From positions 1 through 32,572 of the forward strand of contig JBFGCA010000047.1 of assembly GCA_041567315.1 (NCBI GenBank): DNA of 32,572 nt. Direction: 5' to 3'. Below are positions 1 to 6,629 of the stretch, one piece after another. The notes beneath the pieces are model-generated. The model did not search any database. It saw only the letters and a program-made list of their open reading frames with translations, and was not told the origin of the DNA. The position numbers and the translations under genes are program-made. The DNA is from JBFGCA01 sp041567315 (GTDB lineage Bacteria; Acidobacteriota; Thermoanaerobaculia; Multivoradales; JAHEKO01). Numbering within the stretch: position 1 is the stretch's first letter; each line of letters starts with the position of its first letter.

Positions 1-115
1 CAGGGCCGACGGGGTCCCGGCAGCGTAACGTGTTGGCCAGGGAGGGGAAGTGGAGCGAAGGGACCCCCTCGGCCCCCAGGCGGCCGCGGGCGGGGCTACA
101 CCGGCCATCGCACCG

Positions 116-121
116 TAGAAT
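116..121 (+). promoter_or_regulatory. -10 box TAGAAT, leaderless start of the zinc-ribbon gene
   Basis: TAGAAT ends six bases before the GTG at 128 and there is no Shine-Dalgarno sequence, so transcription probably begins at or next to the start codon. No convincing TTGACA-like -35 is visible upstream. The call rests on the same arrangement recurring at four other genes in this window. Confidence 0.45.
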
Positions 122-127
122 CGAGTC

Positions 128-622
128 GTGCCCATCTATGAGTTCTACTGCGCCGACTGCCACACCCTCTTCAACTTCCTCTCCCAGCGCGTCGACACCC
201 AGACCCGCCCCCCCTGCCCGTGCTGCGACCGCCCTCGCCTCGAACGCCGGCCGGCGCGCTTCGCCACCCTCCGGCACGCCGGGCAGGACGAATCCGACCC
301 CTTCGCCGGGCTCGACGAGGAGCGGCTCGGCGGGGTCATGGAGTCGCTGGCCGACGAGTTCGGCGACCTCGGAGACGAGCAGGACCCGGCGCGGCTGGCG
401 GCGGTCTTCCGGCGCTTCGGCGAAGCGGCAGGGCTCGAGATGGGACCGCGGCTCGAGGAGCTGATGCGCCGCCTGGAGGCCGGCGAGGACCCCGACAGCC
501 TCGAGCAGGAGATGGAGGACGATCTCGACGACGACGCGGCGCTGGCCGAGTTCTTCCGGCTCAAGAAGCGCGGCGGGCGCGCCGCACCGCCACGGGTCGA
601 CGAGACGCTCTACTTTCTCTAG
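128..622 (+). CDS. FmdB-type zinc-ribbon protein
   Basis: A 164-residue protein starting MPIYEF, the typical beginning of the FmdB/CxxC_CxxC_SSSS putative regulatory family. Two zinc knuckles are visible, C8-x2-C11 and C30-x2-C33. The rest, from about residue 50, is strongly acidic and helical (many Asp/Glu) and carries no recognisable domain. It is longer than the usual FmdB proteins of about 70-110 residues. The GTG start at 128 follows a -10-like TAGAAT by six bases without an SD. Its stop shares the tetramer CTAG (619-622) with the stop of the convergent sufE gene. Family function is poorly defined; a regulatory or metal-binding role is inference. Confidence 0.75.
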   Translation: MPIYEFYCADCHTLFNFLSQRVDTQTRPPCPCCDRPRLERRPARFATLRHAGQDESDPFAGLDEERLGGVMESLADEFGDLGDEQDPARLAAVFRRFGEAAGLEMGPRLEELMRRLEAGEDPDSLEQEMEDDLDDDAALAEFFRLKKRGGRAAPPRVDETLYFL

Positions 623-1086
623 CTGGAAATCTGCTCGGGCGGCCGCTCGGCGGCCAGCCGCTGGCGGGCCGCCCGCTGGACCATGCCGAGCATCCCGGTG
701 AGCCCCATCGACTTGCCCATCGACAGCTCGCGGCCGAAGATCTCGTAGGGCAGGTCGCCGGGCACGGCGAGCACCTCCTCGGGCGACGCGCCCGAGAGGG
801 TGTCCTCGAGGATCACCGCCATCGCCTTGGCCGAGATGCCCTGCGGGTTCTCGACCGCGAAGTGGAACCGCTGCCCGCCCTCGGGCCCCTCGAGGACCCA
901 GAAATAGGCCTCCGACTCGCAGTTGGGGACCAGGCGATCGGCCGGATAGGGGCGGGTGGCGATCTCCGGCGGCACCCCGCGGAATCGCTCGGCCATGTCG
1001 ATCAGCAGCTCGATCCGCTGGCTGCGGTCCTCGGTGAGCCGCAGCAGGTCGAGCAGGCTCTGCAGCTTCTGAGGCACCTCGGCCAT
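619..1086 (-). CDS. sufE: SufE-family cysteine desulfurase sulfur acceptor
   Basis: 155 residues, normal length for SufE. SufE accepts persulfide sulfur from the cysteine desulfurase SufS on a conserved cysteine and hands it to the Fe-S scaffold. The acceptor is C56 in the context LVPNCESEAY, matching the E. coli SufE Cys51 region, and a downstream P-x-GISAKAMA segment fits the SufE fold. No sufS or sufBCD lies in the window, so this is a stand-alone copy. The neighbouring minus-strand gene is a rhodanese, which suggests a small sulfur-trafficking group. ATG at 1086 follows TAGGGT by six bases without an SD. Confidence 0.88.
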   Translation of the reverse strand: MAEVPQKLQSLLDLLRLTEDRSQRIELLIDMAERFRGVPPEIATRPYPADRLVPNCESEAYFWVLEGPEGGQRFHFAVENPQGISAKAMAVILEDTLSGASPEEVLAVPGDLPYEIFGRELSMGKSMGLTGMLGMVQRAARQRLAAERPPEQISS

Positions 1087-1092
1087 GGCTCT

Positions 1093-1098
1093 ACCCTA
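1093..1098 (-). promoter_or_regulatory. -10 box TAGGGT, leaderless start of sufE
   Basis: On the minus strand TAGGGT ends six bases before the sufE ATG (1086-1084), with no SD between. The geometry is the same as at 116-121. Confidence 0.4.
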
Positions 1099-1217
1099 AC
1101 AGCCCCGGGGCGCGCAGCCCTGGCTGCACGGGGGCCGTCGCCCGGCCCCCGCGGGCAAGACCGGGGGCCGGAGCACGGCCGGTTTCGCTTCTAGCGGCGC
1201 TCGCCTGGACGCTCGCC

Positions 1218-2081
1218 CTAGCGCTCGACGGGCACGCCCACCAGGTTGCCCCACTCGGTCCAGCTACCGTCGTAGTTGCGGACCTTCGGGAAGCCGAGCA
1301 GCCGGGTCAGCACGAACCAGGTGTGGCTGCTGCGCTCGCCGATCCGGCAGTAGGCGATGACGTCGTCGCCGGTCGTGAGGCCCTGCTCCTGCTGGTAGAT
1401 CGTCTGTAGCGCCGCGGCGTCCTTGAAGGTGCCGTCCTCGGCCACCGCCCGGGCCCACGGGACGTTCCTGGCGCCGGGGATGTGGCCACCGCGCAGTGCT
1501 CCCTCGTTGGGGTAGTCGGGCATGTGGAGCCGCTCGCCCGAGTACTCCTCGGGGCTGCGCACGTCGACCAGCGGCCGGCCGGTCTCGACGTGGTGCTGGA
1601 CGTGGTCACGGAAGGCCCGGATGCGGCTGTCGTCGCGCTCCGGCACCGGGTAGCGGGTGGTCGTGTACTCGGGCACCTCGCGGGTCAGCGGCCGGCCCTC
1701 CTGCTGCCACTTGAGCCGGCCGCCGTCCATCAGCTTGGCGCGCGTGTGTCCGAAGAGCTGGAACACCCAGTAGGCGTAGGCGGCCCACCAGTTGTTCTTG
1801 TCGCCGTAGAAGACCACCGTGGTCTCGGGGGTGATCCCCGAGCGGCCCAGCAGGGCCGCGAACTTCTCGCCGCCCACGTAGTCGCGCCGCAGCGGGTCGT
1901 TGAGGTCGCGCGTCCAGTCGATCTCCACCGCCCCGGGCACGTGCCCCGACGGATAGACCAGCGGGTCCTCGTTGGACTCGGCAATGCGCACGGAGGGGTC
2001 GTCGAGGTGCTCCGCCACCCACTCGGTGGAGACCAGCACCTCGGGGTGGGCGTAGCCCCGTTCCTCGATCGGCTTCGTCAT
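1218..2081 (-). CDS. Thiosulfate sulfurtransferase (two-domain rhodanese)
   Basis: 287 residues, the standard two-domain rhodanese length, with a catalytically inactive N-terminal domain and an active C-terminal domain. The active-site loop is C245-RIGER, followed by SSHTWFVLTRLLG and NYDGSWTEWG. This is very close to the actinobacterial CysA/thiosulfate sulfurtransferase signature rather than the CRKGVT loop of mitochondrial rhodanese. Expected reaction: transfer of sulfane sulfur from thiosulfate to a thiol or cyanide through a cysteine persulfide. The ATG at 2081 is preceded by GGAGGA about 11 bases upstream, a rather long SD spacing. It lies 131 bp upstream of sufE on the same strand, so a shared role in sulfur mobilisation is plausible. 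Confidence 0.88.
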   Translation of the reverse strand: MTKPIEERGYAHPEVLVSTEWVAEHLDDPSVRIAESNEDPLVYPSGHVPGAVEIDWTRDLNDPLRRDYVGGEKFAALLGRSGITPETTVVFYGDKNNWWAAYAYWVFQLFGHTRAKLMDGGRLKWQQEGRPLTREVPEYTTTRYPVPERDDSRIRAFRDHVQHHVETGRPLVDVRSPEEYSGERLHMPDYPNEGALRGGHIPGARNVPWARAVAEDGTFKDAAALQTIYQQEQGLTTGDDVIAYCRIGERSSHTWFVLTRLLGFPKVRNYDGSWTEWGNLVGVPVER

Positions 2082-2247
2082 CTCGGCATTTTCCTCCCGA
2101 TCTCGCGATCGATATTGTGAGTGGTTCTATTACAAACAGCCGGCAGGGTAATACGCTGTGCCGATCCCCGTCAACTCGCTCCGCCGGCCACACATGGTGG
2201 CACGGCCCGCCGCACCGGCGGCGACTGCCGCCGGCGGCCCGGACTGC

Positions 2248-2253
2248 TACGCT
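2248..2253 (+). promoter_or_regulatory. -10 box TACGCT, leaderless start of the Sir2 gene
   Basis: TACGCT ends seven bases before the ATG at 2261, and no SD lies between. It supports the 2261 start over an in-frame ATG at 2117, whose extra 48 residues are Arg/Pro-rich and unlike any Sir2 N-terminus. Confidence 0.4.
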
Positions 2254-2260
2254 GACCGCG

Positions 2261-3079
2261 ATGGAACGGCTCGTCGAGCTCCTAGCTGGCGGTCTCGCCG
2301 CGGCGGCGGAAGGCTACGTGATGGTGGTCACCGGCGCCGGCGTCAGCCACGGCAGCGGGCTGCCGACCTTCCGCGGCAGCGATCCGGGGGCGATCTGGAA
2401 GCAGAGCGACCTGCGGCTGGCCACCCGGGACACCTTCCTCCGCGACCCCGTCAGCCAGTGGCGCTGGTACCTGGAGCGCTTCCGCAGGCTCGACGGCGCC
2501 CGGCCCAACGCCGCCCATCGATCGCTGGTCCGTCTCGAGGAGCGCCAGGCGGCGGCCGGCGGCCGCTTCCTGCTGGTCACCCAGAACATCGACACCCTGC
2601 ACGAGCAGGCCGGGTCGCGGCGGCTGATCAAGGTACACGGCAGCTCGGACCGCCTGCGCTGCTCGCGTCCCGGCTGCCGGCTGGCGGCGCCCGCCGGCTC
2701 GCTGGCCCGCAAGGAGGTGGAACTGGCGCCCTTCCTGGCCCGGCCGGCCCGGGACAGCCTGCCGCGCTGCCCGGAGTGCGACGCCCTGCTCCGCGCCCAC
2801 GTGCTGTTCTTCGACGAGCTCTACACCGAGCATCGCGATTACCGGTTCGACGAGGTCGAAGAGGCCGCTCAGGAGGCCGACCTGCTGATCTTCGCCGGCA
2901 CCTCGTTCGCGGTCGGGGTCACCGACCTGGTGCTCAGTAGCGCGGTGCGGCGCGGTGTCCCGGTCTACTCGGTGGATCCGGCCGCCGGCCGCGCCCCGGC
3001 CTGGGCACCGGTCGACGAGCTCCAGGCGCCGGCCGAGGAGCTGCTGCCGGCGGCCCTCGACGCCCTCGACGGGGTCTAG
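2261..3079 (+). CDS. Sir2-family NAD-dependent protein deacylase
   Basis: 272 residues. Sirtuins remove acyl groups from lysine using NAD+, giving nicotinamide and O-acyl-ADP-ribose. The family motifs are in order: the NAD loop GAGVSHGSGLPTFRG (residues 25-39), TQNID (107-111), catalytic His126 in VHGSS, a zinc ribbon of C134/C139 and C170/C173, and a GTSFAVG segment near 230. The Sir2 motif GAGxSxxSGIPxFRG is kept with His at an otherwise Ala/Thr/Ile-rich spot. CobB-like substrate preference cannot be read with confidence. The TAG stop (3077-3079) lies inside a CTAGTGG heptamer that is repeated, direct and inverted, at the boundary of the adjacent palindromic element. Confidence 0.9.
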   Translation: MERLVELLAGGLAAAAEGYVMVVTGAGVSHGSGLPTFRGSDPGAIWKQSDLRLATRDTFLRDPVSQWRWYLERFRRLDGARPNAAHRSLVRLEERQAAAGGRFLLVTQNIDTLHEQAGSRRLIKVHGSSDRLRCSRPGCRLAAPAGSLARKEVELAPFLARPARDSLPRCPECDALLRAHVLFFDELYTEHRDYRFDEVEEAAQEADLLIFAGTSFAVGVTDLVLSSAVRRGVPVYSVDPAAGRAPAWAPVDELQAPAEELLPAALDALDGV

Positions 3080-3086
3080 TGGACCA

Positions 3087-3253
3087 CTAGTGGCCTGTAA
3101 AACCCAAATCGATAGTGCCTGAGCGGCCCTCCCAGCCGATCTCGGCGTTGCGCCTCCTCGCCATAGTCCCCGCTATGACTGCGTCGGCGCGCCTGGAGCT
3201 CGGCCGCGATGGCTCGCCCATCCACTACCGATTCGAGTGTTACAGACCACTAG
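3087..3253 (+). repeat. Palindromic dispersed element D (167 bp, CTAGTGG termini)
   Basis: A 167-bp element filling the gap between the convergent Sir2 and arsC genes. Its 31-bp ends (3087-3117 and 3223-3253) are inverted repeats matching at 26 of 31 positions, both beginning CTAGTGG. The inner 54 bp (3143-3196) match the core of elements A/B at about 41 of 54 positions although the ends are unrelated. The centre is a hairpin, CATAG/CTATG. Its right end supplies the arsC stop codon (TAG, 3252-3250). Just outside the left end, 3076-3090 is a perfect 15-bp inverted repeat that includes the Sir2 stop. CTAG at both ends could be a 4-bp target duplication, but as CTAG is itself palindromic this cannot be separated from the terminal repeat. 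Confidence 0.8.
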
Positions 3254-3672
3254 CCAGCCCCGACTCCGGCCCACCAGGCGCGGAGCCGCACCTCGAGGTC
3301 GTCGCGCGCCGCCCGGAAGGCGGCCAGACGCTCCTCCTCCGAGCCCTCCTGCGCCGCCGGGTCGGGGACGCTCCAGTGGGTGCGCCGAGCCGGCCCCGGA
3401 AAGCTCGGGCAGGTGGCCGCCGCCTGGTCGCAGACGGTCAGCACGTGGTCGAAGCTGCGGTCCAGGAGCTCGTCGAGGTGCTTCGAGCGCTGGGCCGAGA
3501 GGTCGATGCCGCGCTCGGCCATGGCGCGGATCGCGAGGGGGTGGACCCGCGAGGGCCGGCTGCCGGCGCTCGCCACCTCCGCAGCGTCGCCGGCCAGGAC
3601 GCGGAGTAGCCCCTCGGCCATCTGCGAGCGCGCCGAGTTGCCCGTGCAGAGGACGAGGACCCGGGTGGCCAT
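3250..3672 (-). CDS. arsC: Arsenate reductase, thioredoxin-coupled (LMW-PTP fold)
   Basis: 140 residues, close to S. aureus ArsC. The P-loop is C9-TGNSARS followed by QMAEGLLR, and the two redox cysteines are C81 and C88 in VCDQAAATCPSFPG. The general-acid Asp is probably D104 in SVPDP. The enzyme reduces arsenate to arsenite by a Cys9-Cys81-Cys88 relay recycled by thioredoxin. No arsR, arsB or acr3 lies nearby, so this is an orphan copy. The start at 3672 (MATRVLVLC) is set by the family N-terminus; the frame stays open further upstream but that part is repeat sequence. The stop codon is provided by the end of element D, and TAGCAT, formed at the edge of element A, lies eight bases upstream of the start. 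Confidence 0.88.
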   Translation of the reverse strand: MATRVLVLCTGNSARSQMAEGLLRVLAGDAAEVASAGSRPSRVHPLAIRAMAERGIDLSAQRSKHLDELLDRSFDHVLTVCDQAAATCPSFPGPARRTHWSVPDPAAQEGSEEERLAAFRAARDDLEVRLRAWWAGVGAG

Positions 3673-3680
3673 CGACCCCG

Positions 3681-3686
3681 ATGCTA
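3681..3686 (-). promoter_or_regulatory. -10-like TAGCAT at the edge of element A, facing arsC
   Basis: On the minus strand TAGCAT (3686-3681) straddles the left boundary of element A and ends eight bases before the arsC ATG. It is the only -10-like sequence close to arsC. Whether it is used is inference. Confidence 0.3.
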
Positions 3687-3850
3687 GCAGCCCGTGGTGG
3701 AAGTCGGTCGGGTCGGCTGGCGAGCGCGGCGGGGCCGGATGCCAGGCGACGCGACGCAGGCAATGCCGGGCCATTGTCGAGGAGCGGCAACGCCGCAGAC
3801 GGCTCCGCCCCGCCGCCAGACGGGCGGGCAGACCTTCACCACGGGCTGCT
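3686..3850 (-). repeat. Palindromic dispersed element A (165 bp)
   Basis: 165 bp lying between the divergent arsC and HAD-nucleotidase starts. The ends are inverted repeats starting AGCAGCCCGTGGTG (14 perfect, 18 of the first 20 positions). The same 165-bp sequence occurs inverted at 12487-12651 with about six differences. The centre forms CAATG-(6 nt)-CATTG. There is no open frame of its own and no transposase, so this is a non-autonomous element. Confidence 0.88.
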
Positions 3851-3874
3851 AACGAAAGCCTCGTGACCCGCCGG

Positions 3875-3880
3875 TAGAAT
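3875..3880 (+). promoter_or_regulatory. -10 box TAGAAT upstream of the HAD nucleotidase
   Basis: TAGAAT 24 bases beyond element A. It overlaps an in-frame ATG at 3879, which makes that ATG an unlikely start and favours the ATG at 3930. Confidence 0.4.
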
Positions 3881-3929
3881 GCGGAGTCCGTCGGCGCCCC
3901 CTGACGCCACCAGGACCCTCCCAGCCACC

Positions 3930-5498
3930 ATGTCGGACCGCGCTCCTTCCCACCCGGCGACGCCCGCTCACCCGCCCGCCCCCGACCGGCCGTCACCGGC
4001 ACCGCAGCCGCTCGCGCCCCACCAGCCGGCTCCCGGCGTCGCCACCCAGCTGCTCGAGCACCTGGGACGCTATCGCCAGCCCCCCGCGGAGCGGCGGATC
4101 TTCGTCAACCGCAGCCTCAGGATGGACAGCATCCGCTACGTCGGGTTCGATCTCGACTGGACGCTGGCCGACTACGACCGGCTGCCGCTCGAACAGATCA
4201 CCTTCGAGCTGGCGATGAAGCGCCTGATCGATCATCACGGCTACCCGCCGGCGGTCCGCCGGGTCGAGTTCCGGCCCGACTTCCCGTGCCGCGGGCTGCT
4301 GATCGACAAGGAGGCGGGGACCGTCCTCCGGATGAGCCGCCACCGTTTCGTCAACCGCGCCTACCTGGGGCGCGAGCGGCTGGGCCGCGACGAGCTCAAG
4401 CGGCTCTACCGTCACGAGCCGGTCGAGCCGGCGAGCGCCCGCTTCTACCACCTGGACAGCCTCTTCGAGCTGCCCGAGGCCAACCTGTTCGCCGAACTCG
4501 TCCACCTGGCCGCCCGCGGCGGTCTCGGGGACGCCGCTCCCTCCTACCGCCGGCTGTTCGAGGACGTGCGCACCGCCATCGACTGGGTGCACGCCGCCGG
4601 CGAGCTCAAGGCACGGGTGCTGGCCGACACCGGCCGCTTCCTGCGCCGCGACCCCGAGCTGGCCCTGGCCCTCGAGCGGCTGGCCCTGCCCGGCCGGCGC
4701 CGCGTCCTGCTCACCAACTCGGGCTGGTCCTACACCGACGGGCTGTGCCGCTTTCTGTTCGACGGCGCGCTGCCTGGCCTCGACTCCTGGCGCCAGCTCT
4801 TCGACCTGGTGGTGGTCGAGGCCGGCAAGCCCGGCTTCTTCCGCCAGCGCCGGCCGTTCGAGACGCTCGACGACGGCGGCACCGCCGGCGAGCGGACGCC
4901 GGTCCCCGCCTGGGGCGGGGTCTACCGGGGCGGCTGCCTCGACGGCCTGATGGAGCTGATCGGCGAGCCCGGCGAACACGTGCTCTACGTCGGCGACCAC
5001 ATCTACGGCGACGTCGTCTCCTCGAAACAGGAGTCGACCTGGCGCACGGCGCTCGTCGTCCGCGAGCTGGAGGACGAGATCCGCCACCGCGCGGCCCGCG
5101 CCGGCGCCATCCGCCGGCTCAGCGCCCTGCAGCGCCAGCTCGGCGAGATGGGCCATCGCATGGACCACCTGCGCGACGTCGCCACCCTGGCCGAAGGCCT
5201 GGACGGCAAGGCGAAGGCCGCGCGTCTGGCGCGCGCCCGCGACGCCTTCGGCGGCGCCCGCGGCGCCCACCACCGGCTGTTGCGCCGCGAGGCGCGCTGG
5301 GAGGAGCGGGTCGCCGAGCGCTTCAGCCCCTACTGGGGCTCACTGTTCAAGCAGGGCACCGCCAAGACCCGCTTCGCCAGCCAGCTCGAGACCTACGCCT
5401 GCCTTTACACCTCGCGGGCCAGCAACTTCGTCTTCTACGGCTCCGAGCGCTACTTCCGGGTCTGGCAGGACCCGATGATGCACGAGCTCGAAGAGTAG
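3930..5498 (+). CDS. HAD-superfamily 5'-nucleotidase (PF05761 / NT5DC type)
   Basis: 522 residues. After a Pro/Ala-rich, probably disordered leader (1-50), HAD motif I is D74-LDWT in YVGFDLDWTLADYD. Motif II is LLTNSGWSYT, and the motif IV aspartates lie in YVGDHIYGDVV. The long cap and C-terminal region match the cytosolic IMP/GMP-specific 5'-nucleotidase and NT5DC group. Expected activity is dephosphorylation of purine nucleoside monophosphates; exact substrate cannot be read. A start at 3879 would add 17 residues but overlaps the -10 box. No SD precedes 3930, leaving a UTR of about 40 nt. The next gene (SDR) starts 31 bp downstream under its own promoter. Confidence 0.85.
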   Translation: MSDRAPSHPATPAHPPAPDRPSPAPQPLAPHQPAPGVATQLLEHLGRYRQPPAERRIFVNRSLRMDSIRYVGFDLDWTLADYDRLPLEQITFELAMKRLIDHHGYPPAVRRVEFRPDFPCRGLLIDKEAGTVLRMSRHRFVNRAYLGRERLGRDELKRLYRHEPVEPASARFYHLDSLFELPEANLFAELVHLAARGGLGDAAPSYRRLFEDVRTAIDWVHAAGELKARVLADTGRFLRRDPELALALERLALPGRRRVLLTNSGWSYTDGLCRFLFDGALPGLDSWRQLFDLVVVEAGKPGFFRQRRPFETLDDGGTAGERTPVPAWGGVYRGGCLDGLMELIGEPGEHVLYVGDHIYGDVVSSKQESTWRTALVVRELEDEIRHRAARAGAIRRLSALQRQLGEMGHRMDHLRDVATLAEGLDGKAKAARLARARDAFGGARGAHHRLLRREARWEERVAERFSPYWGSLFKQGTAKTRFASQLETYACLYTSRASNFVFYGSERYFRVWQDPMMHELEE

Positions 5499-5516
5499 GC
5501 CGGCCGGGCCGCGTGG

Positions 5517-5522
5517 TAAGTT
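5517..5522 (+). promoter_or_regulatory. -10 box TAAGTT, leaderless start of the SDR gene
   Basis: TAAGTT ends seven bases before the ATG at 5530, with no SD. It lies in the 31-bp gap behind the nucleotidase gene. Confidence 0.38.
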
Positions 5523-5529
5523 GCGCCGC

Positions 5530-6351
5530 ATGCCCGACCTCGGCGGCAAGACCGTTTTCATCACCGGCGCCAGCCGCGGGATCGGCAAGGCGATCGCGCT
5601 CAAGGTGGCGGCCGACGGCGCCAATGTGGTGATCGTCGCCAAGACCGGCGAGCCCCACCCCAAGCTGCCCGGCACCATCCACACCGCCGCCCGCGAGGTA
5701 GAGGAAGCGGGCGGCCGGGCGCTCGCGGTGCAGACCGACATCCGCTTCGAGGAACAGGTCGAGGCGGCGGTGGCCCGGGCCGTCGAGACCTTTGGCGGCA
5801 TCGACGTGCTGGTCAACAACGCCAGCGCCATCCAGCTGAACGGCACCCTGGAGCTGCCCCTCAAACGCTTCGACCTCATGTGGTCGGTCAACGCCCGCGG
5901 CACCTTCCTGTGCAGCCAGAAGTGTCTGCCCCACCTCAAACAGGCCGCGAATCCGCACATCCTGACGCTCTCGCCGCCGCTCAACCTGAACCCCTACTGG
6001 TTCAAGAACCACTGCGGCTACACGATGTCCAAGTACGGGATGAGCATGTGCGTCCTGGGGATGGCCGAGGAGTTCCGCGAGGCCGGCGTCGCGGTCAACG
6101 CGCTGTGGCCGCAGACCGCGATCGACACCGCCGCGCTGCAGCTGCTCAAGGAGTGGATCGCGCGAGAGAACACCCGCAAGCCGGAGATCGTCGCCGACGC
6201 CGCCTACGAGATCCTCACCCGCGACAGCAGCCAGTGCACCGGCAACTTCTTCCTCGACGAAGAGGTCCTGCGCGAGGCCGGGGTGGCCGATTTCGACAAC
6301 TACGCCGTCAAGCCCGGCGCGACGCAGCTGCCGGACATCTTCCTGGACTGA
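5530..6351 (+). CDS. Short-chain dehydrogenase, HSDL2-like
   Basis: 273 residues, classical SDR length. The cofactor loop is TGASRGIG (12-19), the NNAS motif is at 96-99, and the catalytic pair is Y164-xxx-K168 with S148 as the likely third residue (LTLSPP). The block KTGEPHPKLPGTI (38-50) is characteristic of HSDL2-type SDRs, which resemble hydroxysteroid dehydrogenases linked to peroxisomal and fatty-acid metabolism in eukaryotes. Arg15 and the lack of an acidic residue after strand 2 suggest NADP(H). Substrate is unknown. A TTG at 5521 would add three residues, but the ATG at 5530 fits the family start and the promoter spacing. Confidence 0.87.
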   Translation: MPDLGGKTVFITGASRGIGKAIALKVAADGANVVIVAKTGEPHPKLPGTIHTAAREVEEAGGRALAVQTDIRFEEQVEAAVARAVETFGGIDVLVNNASAIQLNGTLELPLKRFDLMWSVNARGTFLCSQKCLPHLKQAANPHILTLSPPLNLNPYWFKNHCGYTMSKYGMSMCVLGMAEEFREAGVAVNALWPQTAIDTAALQLLKEWIARENTRKPEIVADAAYEILTRDSSQCTGNFFLDEEVLREAGVADFDNYAVKPGATQLPDIFLD

Positions 6352-6565
6352 CGGCCGCGGTCGTCGGCGGGCGTGTCGGCGCTCTCGATTTCCAGGTAGA
6401 GCGCCGGCTGGAAGCACTCCAAGTAGGGGGTGGGAGCCCTCGTCTCGCGGCTTGTCTCGCTGGCACGGCGGCTTGTCCGTCAAGGGCGGGGCCGTATCCG
6501 GCCCCGGTTGTCGTCCGCCCATGGCCGGGCATGGACGGCCTCCGCCAAACGGCCGGCACCCACCC

Positions 6566-6601
6566 GAAGAAGAAAAAGGGCCGGGGTCCGCAGACCCCGG
6601 C
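6566..6601 (-). terminator. Rho-independent terminator of the MopE-repeat gene
   Basis: A perfect 9-bp stem GCCGGGGTC/GACCCCGGC (6580-6588, 6593-6601) with a 4-nt loop. Read on the minus strand it is followed by CCTTTTTCTTCTTC. It lies 28 bp beyond the stop of the 6630-8585 gene and is the only classical intrinsic terminator I see in the window. A second G+C hairpin at about 6488-6506 has no T-tract. Confidence 0.8.
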
Positions 6602-6629
6602 TGCGAATCGAGCCACCGAGCCACTCGGG

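Noticed and set aside
1130..1150. 8-bp G+C stem-loop between sufE and the rhodanese gene as a terminator
   Set aside because: No T-tract on either strand, and such palindromes are frequent by chance at this GC content. The genes may be co-transcribed.
3993..5273. Long open frame antisense to the HAD nucleotidase (426 codons)
   Set aside because: The opposite strand carries all HAD motifs. The antisense product is Ala/Gly/Val/Gln-rich with no domain, as expected from GC-rich sequence.
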